From: Arthrobacter sp. S39
GTDB lineage: Bacteria; Actinomycetota; Actinomycetes; Actinomycetales; Micrococcaceae
Direction of reading: 5' to 3'
Length of the DNA stretch: 64,000 bases
NCBI RefSeq assembly: GCF_004320525.1
Contig: NZ_SIHX01000002.1
Span: 372,001 to 436,000 of the forward strand
Part shown: positions 32,293 through 40,806 of the stretch, one piece after another
Position numbering within the stretch: the first letter of the stretch is position 1
How the letters are laid out: each line of letters begins with the position of its first letter
Made by a program: the position numbers and the translations under genes
Notes under the pieces: model-generated
The model's database searches: none
The model's input: the letters and a program-made list of their open reading frames with translations, nothing else
What the model was told of the DNA's origin: nothing

Positions 32293-35200
32293 TCACCTCG
32301 TATGAACGGTCAGCCGCACGGGGCCCTGTATGCCCGCGGGGAGGACCTCGGCGTCGGCTTCAACGATTGCAGCGCCCGGACGAGTGTAGTCGCCGGCGAC
32401 GGCGTCGCCTGCCAGCCGGTTCCACCACGCATTGGTCACCGCGATCTCCAGTGCGTTCGTTCCGGCACGGACGGCGTCAGTGATGTCGACCCGGAACGGA
32501 TAGGTCCACAGAGTGCCTACGTTGTGGCCATTCAGCCGGACCTCGGCCAGGTCGCTGACGTCTCCGAGGTCCAGGACCACGCGTCGGCCCGCCCCCAGCA
32601 TTGCCGGGTCGGCGCTGAACGTGTGCCGGTACGTCGCTGTCCCGGAGAAGTACTTCACATCCAGCGCGTGGGCATCCGCCCCGGGACCGCTCCACGGCGC
32701 GGGGCCGTTCAACGTGAGTGACGGCGGCGCCTGGCGGTCGCCGTGGAAAGTAACCTCCCACGGTCCTTCCAACTTTTCTTCCGTCGTGGCCTCCTGCCGC
32801 AGAATGCCCGGTAGGCCGGCCGTGCCGTCAACCGTCCCTGCGCCGTCGTGGCGCAGGAGAATGAACGCCGATCCGAACGGCTCCAGTTGAAGGTCGACGG
32901 CGGTCCGGCCGGCTTCGGTGCGCACGCCCACTGCTGAGCGGGAGACCTGGACAGGGTCCCAGAGTTCCGCAGACGCGGCCCTGCCCCGGAACGTCGCCGT
33001 GATTTTCTCGGGCCGCTCGAGCTGGTTGCTGACGAAGTACAGATCCGCTCCAGCGAGGTGGCGGTGGACAACGGGAAGTTTCGCCCCTTCGGACGCGGCG
33101 ACAGCCCAGTCCGGTTCCACACCCATCCTGGCGAGCGCGGCCGCCACGCCATCGGGCACCGGTACGCCGGCAAGGTCCAGCAGTCCCGGACGGCCGGCCC
33201 AGAGGTTTGCGACGGCGGCGGCCCAGGCGGTGCGGTCGTCGCTGCCGCTGGGCGAGCATTCAGGGCGCCAACCTGCGACGGTGGCTCCGGCGTCAAGCAG
33301 TTCGGTGATCCGTCGCACGGCCGCGAGCGTCATACGGCGGCTGGAACCGCCGAGGAACAGCAGCCGGTACCGGGTGCCGCCCGTGGTGAGCAGGCCGCCG
33401 TCGGGGGTGACCGTGACGTGGTTGAGCAAGCCGTCGAGGTTGACGAAGTCGAAGCCGTGGCCCTCGGGAATGTCCGGCGCCGAGTCCCCGAACAGGCCGG
33501 TCACCGGAGCCTCTTCGCCGTAGAAATACGCAACATCCGCAGCGTGGGTTCCCTGCTGCAACAGGTGGCTGCAGCGTGCCATGTAATCGAGCCATGGCCT
33601 GGCGGCGTGCGCCCAGGTTTCATTCCTGGTGAAGGACTGCCCAAGGTAGGGCGACAGCGTGATGCCGGGCTTCGGAACCGCGTCCGGCTGGTGCGGGGAG
33701 GTATGGATGTTGATGAGATTGACGCCCAACACAAACTCCATGTCGACAACCGGCTTGAGTTTCCGTGGCGTGTATATGAACGGCTTACCGTACGCGCTCA
33801 TGGACTCTGCGCCCGTAGCTGCCTTGCCGTAGACGTGGGCCACCGAGGCGGCACCGCGCAGATCGGCAACGTAGGTGGCTTTGGGACCGGTCTCAGGTTC
33901 GTAGCACCACATGGCACCCATGGGAACGTCCGCGTGGGAGCGCATTTCAAGGTCGTCGCCCAGCTGCGGCCGGTGGTCCTCGAGGGCCTCCGCGTAGTAG
34001 ACCATGCCCCGTTCACGGGCGATGCCGGCAATGGTCCCGTAGTGGTTCTCGGCGAGGAGTTCGGAGATGGTCTTCCGGAGGTCCCAGAGGAAGGCGTCAC
34101 TCTGCGGGGCGTCGCCCACGATAATGCCGGTGACCGCGGGGAGCCATGGCAGAAGGTCGTAGCCGCGGCGCTCGCTGAATTCCCTCCGCATGGCGGCAGT
34201 CCAGTTCTGCGGCCCGGACTCGATGCTGTCGCTGAGCAGCGCCGATACGCCTTTGGTGCCGAGGAGTTCAGTGCCGAGGGCGTCTTCGAAGAAGCCCAGG
34301 TAGTGCTCGAAGTATTCGGTGACCAGGCCGGCGTCGAGCTTGTCCACCTCCAGTCCGGTGGCATCAACGGGGGCCGGAGCATTGAGGTGCCCGGTCAGGG
34401 AGTATCCAAACCTGAGCACCGTCCACGCACCGTCGTCCGGTAGCCAGTCCAAGGTGCCGTCGGGGCGAAGATGGGCAGTGACGTCAATGATGTCCTGCGG
34501 CCGGACAGCTTCGGACGCGGGGGAGGACCCGCCGTCGAGCGCGTAGAAGTCAGGCACGGTCGCGTAGCCGGCCTTTTCCTCCGCCCGCGTGATCCGTGCT
34601 CCGGCGAAGAGCTGCAGCGCAGAAACAGGGAACGTCGGAATGCGTTCTTTGGGCGGAGGGAAGGCGAGCGGCTTGACGCCAGGCGCCACCGGGATGGTCC
34701 CCGCCGTTCCGGCCTCAAGGACCAGCCGGAAGTACCGTGCTGAGACAGTGGGGAAGCTCGCTGAGCGAACCGGAGTTGACGACGCCGGGAGGCCTGCGAC
34801 GGTCCTGAACATCACGCCGTCGTCGCTGGCTTCCAGGCGCGCCCGGGGCGCAGGAGGCACCCCGAATCCGTGCTGGGCGGGCAACCCGACGCGGACCGAC
34901 GCGACCGGCGTAGGACTGTCGAATTCCGCGAGGAGCCAGCCGGTCTGCTCATGAGCCGGGACTTCAACGGCAGGCCAGAAGCGGCCGTCCGCAAGCGAGT
35001 CCAGAGGCCGCGGACCGAAGGCCGGTCCGCTGGCATTTATCCGCGCCGGGACGAGCGCAACATGGCCCTCCCGTCGCGGAAATGCCACCACGGCGACGTC
35101 CTCATAATGGTCCGGCACGCCCACAGGATCAGTCCGGACTGCTGCGAACGGCACGTCCTGGTAGGGCCCTGAAGACGCCGGCGGGGCCACCACAGTGACA

Positions 35201-35622
35201 CGTCCGGCCTGGCCGGCGGTCACCTGTGCGGTGCTCCACACGAGCTTCTTCATCCCGGCAGCAGGACGCACCCACGGGCCGCCGGTGGCACTCCAGCCTG
35301 CCGACGTGGCGACGGCCAGCTCAAGGCCAAGTCGGTCGGCGGTGGCCGCGGCGCATTTCATTGCCGACTGCCATGCGGGGGAACGGAAGGCAACCTGGTC
35401 TTGCGTGTACTGCGGGACACCCATAGACCCGATGAAGGTCTGGACGCCGCCCGCTCCCGACGCTGCCAGCCAATGGAGATCTTTCTCGATGCCTGCCTCA
35501 TCGACGTTGCCATCCATCCAATGCCACCAGGCCCTGGGCCGGGAGGACATCGGTGGATTCACAAAACCGCTGAACAGCGGGTCCTCATCCGGGGAGTAGA
35601 TGGGCGTGGCGTCGTCGGGCAC
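32293..35622 (-). CDS. GH106-like alpha-L-rhamnosidase
   Basis: This 1109-aa enzyme starts with FVNPPMSSRPRAWWHWMDG and GIEKDLHWLAASGAGGVQTF, which are GH106 hallmarks. The rest of the barrel follows (LAVATSAGWSATGGPWV, FSERRGYDLLPWLPA, SDSIESGPQNWT). The last 150 residues form a galactose-binding-like/GH2 sugar-binding jelly roll (VVLDLGDVSDLAEVRLNG then LWTYPFRVDIT). Members release terminal L-rhamnose from flavonoid and saponin glycosides or from pectin side chains. No signal peptide is visible. GTG 35622 has AAAGGA 6 nt upstream. It is divergent from a GH3 gene. Confidence 0.88.
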   Translation of the reverse strand: MPDDATPIYSPDEDPLFSGFVNPPMSSRPRAWWHWMDGNVDEAGIEKDLHWLAASGAGGVQTFIGSMGVPQYTQDQVAFRSPAWQSAMKCAAATADRLGLELAVATSAGWSATGGPWVRPAAGMKKLVWSTAQVTAGQAGRVTVVAPPASSGPYQDVPFAAVRTDPVGVPDHYEDVAVVAFPRREGHVALVPARINASGPAFGPRPLDSLADGRFWPAVEVPAHEQTGWLLAEFDSPTPVASVRVGLPAQHGFGVPPAPRARLEASDDGVMFRTVAGLPASSTPVRSASFPTVSARYFRLVLEAGTAGTIPVAPGVKPLAFPPPKERIPTFPVSALQLFAGARITRAEEKAGYATVPDFYALDGGSSPASEAVRPQDIIDVTAHLRPDGTLDWLPDDGAWTVLRFGYSLTGHLNAPAPVDATGLEVDKLDAGLVTEYFEHYLGFFEDALGTELLGTKGVSALLSDSIESGPQNWTAAMRREFSERRGYDLLPWLPAVTGIIVGDAPQSDAFLWDLRKTISELLAENHYGTIAGIARERGMVYYAEALEDHRPQLGDDLEMRSHADVPMGAMWCYEPETGPKATYVADLRGAASVAHVYGKAATGAESMSAYGKPFIYTPRKLKPVVDMEFVLGVNLINIHTSPHQPDAVPKPGITLSPYLGQSFTRNETWAHAARPWLDYMARCSHLLQQGTHAADVAYFYGEEAPVTGLFGDSAPDIPEGHGFDFVNLDGLLNHVTVTPDGGLLTTGGTRYRLLFLGGSSRRMTLAAVRRITELLDAGATVAGWRPECSPSGSDDRTAWAAAVANLWAGRPGLLDLAGVPVPDGVAAALARMGVEPDWAVAASEGAKLPVVHRHLAGADLYFVSNQLERPEKITATFRGRAASAELWDPVQVSRSAVGVRTEAGRTAVDLQLEPFGSAFILLRHDGAGTVDGTAGLPGILRQEATTEEKLEGPWEVTFHGDRQAPPSLTLNGPAPWSGPGADAHALDVKYFSGTATYRHTFSADPAMLGAGRRVVLDLGDVSDLAEVRLNGHNVGTLWTYPFRVDITDAVRAGTNALEIAVTNAWWNRLAGDAVAGDYTRPGAAIVEADAEVLPAGIQGPVRLTVHTR

Positions 35623-35693
35623 GGGATTGTCCTTTGGGGCAGGGAGACGGCAGGCGCCGCCAGAACTAAATTCACCTTAGGACGTGGATAAAA

Positions 35694-35717
35694 CGCATGG
35701 GGGGAAACTGCCATGCG
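35694..35717. promoter_or_regulatory. CGCATGG-N10-CCATGCG inverted repeat in the GH106/GH3 divergent promoter
   Basis: A perfect 7-bp inverted repeat with a 10-nt spacer lies in the 237-bp gap between the divergent GH106 and GH3 genes. It may be an operator controlling both directions. No regulator gene sits beside it. Confidence 0.35.
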
Positions 35718-35859
35718 GAGTGAAGATGGTGGGCATAGGTGATAGCTATTTCCATGGCTGCTGTGACCTGACCTACCGTGAATGAGGCAGCTTGTGGTCC
35801 ATGTCCGCGGACAGCAAAAGACGGGCTTCTGATTGAACACACCACCTGAGGAGCAATAC

Positions 35860-38070
35860 TTGGCCACCCCTATAGCCGGAAATGTCCAGCGGAGTGAAGC
35901 AGTCGAAGCCGTCCTCGAAGAGCTTCTCGCCTCCATGACCTGGGAGCAGAAACTCGCCCAGCTCCAAATCGCCTTCCGCCCGCGGCTCGAGGACGCCAAG
36001 GACCTCGCCAGGGGCGGAATCGGGGCGGTCTTCTGGCCGCGCAGCGCTGAGGCCACCAACGAACTCCAGCGGACAGCACGTGAGGAGACCCCGCATGGGA
36101 TCCCGTTGCTGGTGGGACTGGACGTAGTGCATGGCCAGCGGACCACATTCCCTGTTCCGCTCGCGCAGGCTGCCAGCTTCGACCCCGCCGTGGCTGGGGC
36201 CGACGCGCGCATATCAGCGAAAGAGGCCGCATCCGGCGGCGTGAACTGGACGTTCTCGCCGATGGTGGACGTGTCACGCGATCCCCGATGGGGCCGAGTG
36301 GTGGAGGGCTTCGGCGAGGACACCCATGTCAACAGCGTCTTCGGTGCCGCGAAGATCCGCGGATATCAGGGCGAATCCCTCGCAAACGAGGACTCCATTT
36401 TGGCCTGCGCCAAGCACTTCGTGGCCTATGGCCAGGCGGAAGGGGGCCGAGATTACAACACTGTTGATGTGTCGGTACAACGCCTTCGCAACGTCTACCT
36501 TGAACCTTTCCGCGCCGCCGTCGAGGCTGGCGCCGCCACAGTCATGGCAGCCTTCAACACCGTGTCCGGCCGGCCCGCGCACGCCAACGGAAACCTCCTG
36601 ACCGAGCTCCTGAAAGAGGAGTGGGGATTCGAAGGGGTAGTGGTGGGTGACGCGGATGGAGTCGTAAACCTGATCGAGCACGGTGTGGCCGCAAATCTTG
36701 GAGACGCGCTCCAGCAGTCCTATGCCGCCGGTCTGGACGTGGAAATGGGCGGCAACGCCGTCAGCGTCGACGGCGTGGCTTTGCTGTCTCCCGGCGACGT
36801 TTCTTCCGAACGGGTGGACGATGCAGTCCGCCGGGTCCTGAGGCTGAAGCACGCGCTTGCGCTGTTTGACAACCCGTACCGGGACGCGGCGTTGGAAGTT
36901 ACAGCCCCGTCCGCAGAAACCCGGCTGGCGGCCCGGGAGGCGGCAGAAAAGTGCCTGGTCCTCCTGAAGAACGACGACGGCGTGCTTCCCCTGGTTGCGT
37001 CACGTCTGCGCGTCCTGCTCGTGGGACCCTACGCGGAGAGCAACGACCACCTTGGAGCATGGGTGCAGTCGTTCGCCGAGCCCGCCGGAACCCTCGCCGA
37101 CTCCATCCAGGCGGAATGTCCCGATTGGTCGCTCACGGTGAAGGAAGGCACTGGATTCTTTCAAGAGGATCCGGCGCTCCTGGCTGATGCGGTGTCGTCG
37201 GCGGAGCAGCATGACGTCATCGTCGTGGCTGTCGGCGAGCCGTCGTCCCTGACAGGGGAAGCAAGTTCCCGCAGTGACCTCCGGTTGCCGGGTGGCCAGG
37301 AAGAACTGATCAGGGCGATCGCTGGAACCGGCAAGCCCTTCGCAGTGGTCATGTTTAACGGCCGTCCGCTCGTGACCAGCGCGTGGATCGATTCGGCTCC
37401 GACCGTTCTGGAAGCCTGGCATCTGGGACTGGAGGGGCCAGCCGCCGTCGCACGGGCCTTGAGCGGGCAGGTAAACCCCGGCGGCAGGCTGCCGATGACC
37501 TTCCCCCGGTCGTCCAGCCAGGTGCCCATCCATTACGACCACGAGAACACTGGGCGTCCGGCCACCGTTTCTGCCCGGATGGACGAGGACGTTGTGGATG
37601 TTGCCCTCATGGGTCCCGGCAACACCGATGATCGCTACACGTCCAAATATCGTGACCTTCCGTTGGGACCGCAGTTCGCCTTCGGTCATGGGCTCAGCTA
37701 CACGTCTTTCGGCTACGGGCAGATCCAGGTTGAAAAAGAGGAGTTGGCGCTGGAGGACCTGCGTGAGGGGCGGGTGTTCCGCCTCGATATCGCGCTGTCC
37801 AACACCGGAGACCGCTCCGGCGACGAGGTGACCCTTCTCTTCATCCGAGACCGCGTTGCGTCGCTGGCCCAGCCAGTGAGGAGACTCCGTGCTTTTTCCA
37901 GGACGACCCTGGACGCCGGCCAGACCGAGTTGCTGAGCTTCGATTTGGGCTGGAGCGACCTCGGTTTCTGGGACAACCAGGGACGCTACGTAGTGGAACC
38001 GGGTGAATTCGAAGTCCATATCGGCGGCGGCCTGGAGAACAATGCGCACACAGTGGTGCGGCTGACCTGA
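35860..38070 (+). CDS. GH3 beta-glucosidase/xylosidase
   Basis: This 736-aa GH3 enzyme has an N-terminal barrel with MTWEQKLAQLQ, GGIGAVFWPRS, FSPMVDVSRDPRWGRVVEGFGED, KHFVAYGQAEGGRDYNT and the nucleophile region VVVGDADGV (Asp in place of the usual SDW context). The second domain (GEASSRSDLRLPGGQEELI) and FnIII-like C-terminus (FGHGLSYTSF) follow. It differs from the other GH3 here in lacking the PA14 insert. TTG 35860 is chosen because GAGGAG lies 7 nt upstream. No signal peptide. It leads a plus-strand run with GH35 and an esterase. Confidence 0.9.
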   Translation: MATPIAGNVQRSEAVEAVLEELLASMTWEQKLAQLQIAFRPRLEDAKDLARGGIGAVFWPRSAEATNELQRTAREETPHGIPLLVGLDVVHGQRTTFPVPLAQAASFDPAVAGADARISAKEAASGGVNWTFSPMVDVSRDPRWGRVVEGFGEDTHVNSVFGAAKIRGYQGESLANEDSILACAKHFVAYGQAEGGRDYNTVDVSVQRLRNVYLEPFRAAVEAGAATVMAAFNTVSGRPAHANGNLLTELLKEEWGFEGVVVGDADGVVNLIEHGVAANLGDALQQSYAAGLDVEMGGNAVSVDGVALLSPGDVSSERVDDAVRRVLRLKHALALFDNPYRDAALEVTAPSAETRLAAREAAEKCLVLLKNDDGVLPLVASRLRVLLVGPYAESNDHLGAWVQSFAEPAGTLADSIQAECPDWSLTVKEGTGFFQEDPALLADAVSSAEQHDVIVVAVGEPSSLTGEASSRSDLRLPGGQEELIRAIAGTGKPFAVVMFNGRPLVTSAWIDSAPTVLEAWHLGLEGPAAVARALSGQVNPGGRLPMTFPRSSSQVPIHYDHENTGRPATVSARMDEDVVDVALMGPGNTDDRYTSKYRDLPLGPQFAFGHGLSYTSFGYGQIQVEKEELALEDLREGRVFRLDIALSNTGDRSGDEVTLLFIRDRVASLAQPVRRLRAFSRTTLDAGQTELLSFDLGWSDLGFWDNQGRYVVEPGEFEVHIGGGLENNAHTVVRLT

Positions 38071-38132
38071 TCCTGGGTCCTTGGTCCGCAACCACTTCAC
38101 TAAATTCCTGCACACCGAGGAAAGAGCCCCAC

Positions 38133-39767
38133 ATGAACAAACTTCCACGTCTCGACCACCATGACGGCCATACCCGATTGCTGGTCGATGGCCGGCCGTA
38201 TCTTTGCCTGGGCGGAGAACTGCACAACTCAAGCTCATCCGATCGGCTGTACATGTCCACGGTCTGGGACAAGGTCTCCACATCCGGTGCCAACACTGTG
38301 ATTGCCAGCGTTGCATGGGACCAGGTAGAGCCGGTTGAAGGGACCTTCGACTTCTCCATTGTTGACGGACTTCTGGAAGACGCCCGCTCGGCGGGCGTGC
38401 GGCTGGTACTGATCTGGTTTGGCGCCTTCAAGAATGCTTCCTCAACCTACGCGCCGTCGTGGGTCCGGGCGGACCGGGAGCGCTTTCCCCGCGCGGACCG
38501 GGGAACGGAACCCATGGAAACTCCGTTTTCCTACATAGGTTCAATGCCACGGCCCACGCTTTCGGTCTTTTCCCAGGAGCTTTTCGAAGCGGACAAGGCG
38601 GCCTACAGCGCACTCATGAGCCGCCTTGCCGAAATCGACCCGGGGCACACTGTGATCCTGGTACAGATCGAAAATGAAGTCGGCTTGCTGGGTTCGGGGC
38701 GGGATCGGAGCCCGCTGGCCGAGGCTGCTTGGAATTCCCCACTTCCGCAGGAGCTTCGCAAGGCACTGGCCAACGATTTGGAGGCTTTTGACCCCGGCGT
38801 GTCCGGGGTCCTCCTTCCTGCCCTCGACGAGGACAAGAGCTGGGCCGAGCATTTCGGTGAGGGCAACCCGGTGGCTGAGGAGGTTTTTATGGCGTGGGCG
38901 TTCGCCTCGTACGTCGGCGGGCTGGCCACCGCCGGCAAGGACATTCTTGACCTTCCGGCTTTCGCCAACGCGTGGCTCGGTCCGCAGGCCGGTCAGGACG
39001 TGCCGGGTCTCTATCCGAGCGGGGGGCCGACGGCGAAGATGCTGCCTGTCTGGCGGGCAGCGGCGCCTTCCATCGACTTCCTGGCACCGGACATCTATGT
39101 CCCAAATTCTGCCGAGGTGATGGCACAGTACGCTTCGGCGGATAACCCGCTCTTTATCCCGGAAGCCAAGTTCCGCGCGGGCGATGCCTTCCTGGCTGTG
39201 GGCCGCTTCAACGGGTTCGGCTATCACGTCTTCGGTTTGGAGGACGGTCGGGAAGGCAATCAGTACGGCGAGGCCTGCAAGGCCATGGTTGCCCTCACCG
39301 GCGACATCGTCGACGCCCAGCGTGATGGCCGGATTTTTGGTTTCGCACTGGAACAGGACGAGGACGCCGTCACGGCCACGTTGGCCGGCACGTCTGTCAC
39401 CATCCGTAACGCTGCCAAGCTGTACACCGCGATGCTCCTCGACGCCGGGGTAGTCCTTCCACCACCTCCGGAACTGCCGGGCGAAACAGTTGGGGCGGCG
39501 CATGGGCACACACCCGGCGACGGGCGCCCGTTCGGACTCATCATCGCGGCAGGCCCCTTGGAATACGTCGTCGTGGGCCAGGGTGCGTTGCTCGACTTCC
39601 ACAAGGAAGGATCCGAACTCGAAGTCGACTCTGTCCGTGAGCTGCGGCTCACGGTCGAGGGCTGGCAGGAGGGCCGCTTGTTGAACGGTGACGAGAGGCT
39701 TCAGGTTCTGCAGGGAGACAAAATCAGCGCGGCCCGGATCAGGCTTTTGGAAGCAGCGACGAACTAA
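38133..39767 (+). CDS. GH35-like beta-galactosidase with DUF5597-type C-terminus
   Basis: This 544-aa enzyme has a GH35-type barrel: LHNSSSS, VIASVAWDQVEPVEGTFDFS, acid/base Glu182 in QIENEVG and a likely nucleophile Glu344 in LFIPEAKF. The C-terminal part (GGETVGAAHGHTPGD-like region, FGLIIAAGPLEYVVVGQG) matches the DUF5597-type module attached to this subgroup, which acts on beta-galactosides or related sugars. It follows the GH3 gene after 62 nt. No signal peptide is seen. Confidence 0.82.
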   Translation: MNKLPRLDHHDGHTRLLVDGRPYLCLGGELHNSSSSDRLYMSTVWDKVSTSGANTVIASVAWDQVEPVEGTFDFSIVDGLLEDARSAGVRLVLIWFGAFKNASSTYAPSWVRADRERFPRADRGTEPMETPFSYIGSMPRPTLSVFSQELFEADKAAYSALMSRLAEIDPGHTVILVQIENEVGLLGSGRDRSPLAEAAWNSPLPQELRKALANDLEAFDPGVSGVLLPALDEDKSWAEHFGEGNPVAEEVFMAWAFASYVGGLATAGKDILDLPAFANAWLGPQAGQDVPGLYPSGGPTAKMLPVWRAAAPSIDFLAPDIYVPNSAEVMAQYASADNPLFIPEAKFRAGDAFLAVGRFNGFGYHVFGLEDGREGNQYGEACKAMVALTGDIVDAQRDGRIFGFALEQDEDAVTATLAGTSVTIRNAAKLYTAMLLDAGVVLPPPPELPGETVGAAHGHTPGDGRPFGLIIAAGPLEYVVVGQGALLDFHKEGSELEVDSVRELRLTVEGWQEGRLLNGDERLQVLQGDKISAARIRLLEAATN

Positions 39768-39783
39768 CGATGGGAAATATTCT

Positions 39784-40743
39784 GTGCCTTTTCACTCCGA
39801 AATTGCCTCAAGGCTAGCGCTGCTGGACGGCGTGCCGTCCATGGCGGAAGCTCTCGCCAACCCCGAACTGCGCCCTAGGTTGGAAGCGTTCGATTCCTAT
39901 CCTGACGCCACGCCGCCGCCCCTGGCTGCAACCGAAGAGTTGACCATTCCGGGCCCGCACGGGCCGGTCCCCGTTCGAATTTATTGGCCTGGCGGAACAC
40001 CTTCGGAGCCCCGCCAGGGACTCGTCTGGCTGCACGGCGGCGCTTTCAGGTTCGGCGATCTCGATATGCAAGAAGCTGACTGGACGGCCAGGAACCTTGC
40101 AGACCGGGCCGGGGCAGTAGTGGTGAGCGTGGACTATCGTCTTGCCGTGGAGGGCGTCACCTATCCCATCCCTTTGGACGACGTTGTTGCCTCGATGCAT
40201 TGGGCACGCCAAAATACCGCTGACCTGGGCATCTCGTCGATATCCCTGGGCGGGGCGAGTGCAGGCGCTAACCTTGCCGCTGGGGCAGCCCTGCGCCTCC
40301 GCGACGAGGATGACTGGAAGCCCGAGCATTTGATTCTGGTGTATCCCTCCATGCACGTTGATCTCCCGGAACCCTCGAAGTCCCTCCAGCTCGCGCTGAC
40401 AGAGATGCTGCCGGCAATGCGTCTGCCGCCGGAGATGTTCCACTCCATGAGGGAAAACTATCTGGGGGCGCTGATTTCCAATCCTCCCGCGTACGCAATG
40501 CCAGGCCTGGCCGATCTGGACGGGCTCCCGCCGACGTTGGTCCTGAACGCTGAATACGATGATCTCCGTGCTTCCGGGGAGGCGTTCAGCGCCTCGCTGG
40601 CAGCTGCCGGCGTCGATGTTGAGCAGGTCCTGGTCAGGGGAGTGCTCCACGGATTCCTGAACCTGTCCACGTCATTTGAACCTGTCGACGACGCAGTCAA
40701 TCGCATCGCTGGCCGTCTTCGGGCCGCGGGTCAGAACCCATAA
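39784..40743 (+). CDS. Alpha/beta hydrolase, HSL-type esterase
   Basis: This 319-aa esterase has the oxyanion motif WLHGGAFRFG, nucleophile GGASAGAN, acid in NAEYDDLRASGE and His in VLHGFLN, the hormone-sensitive-lipase family layout. It may remove acyl groups (acetyl, feruloyl or similar) from glycosides handled by the neighbouring hydrolases. GTG 39784 is chosen; GGGAA lies 9 nt upstream and the gap to the GH35 stop is 16 nt. It ends at a strong terminator. Confidence 0.85.
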   Translation: MPFHSEIASRLALLDGVPSMAEALANPELRPRLEAFDSYPDATPPPLAATEELTIPGPHGPVPVRIYWPGGTPSEPRQGLVWLHGGAFRFGDLDMQEADWTARNLADRAGAVVVSVDYRLAVEGVTYPIPLDDVVASMHWARQNTADLGISSISLGGASAGANLAAGAALRLRDEDDWKPEHLILVYPSMHVDLPEPSKSLQLALTEMLPAMRLPPEMFHSMRENYLGALISNPPAYAMPGLADLDGLPPTLVLNAEYDDLRASGEAFSASLAAAGVDVEQVLVRGVLHGFLNLSTSFEPVDDAVNRIAGRLRAAGQNP

Positions 40744-40757
40744 TCTCGGACCGAAAA

Positions 40758-40802
40758 AGCAAAGGGGTGGGGGCCGCAGCTGCGGCCCCCAACCCCTTTG
40801 CT
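40758..40802. terminator. Large bidirectional hairpin terminator
   Basis: AGCAAAGGGGT followed by GGGGGCCGCAGC pairs with its inverted copy ending CCCCTTTGCT, giving a stem of about 20 bp between the convergent esterase and P450 genes. A-rich and T-rich tails flank it, so it can work both ways. Confidence 0.85.
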
Positions 40803-40806
40803 GTTA

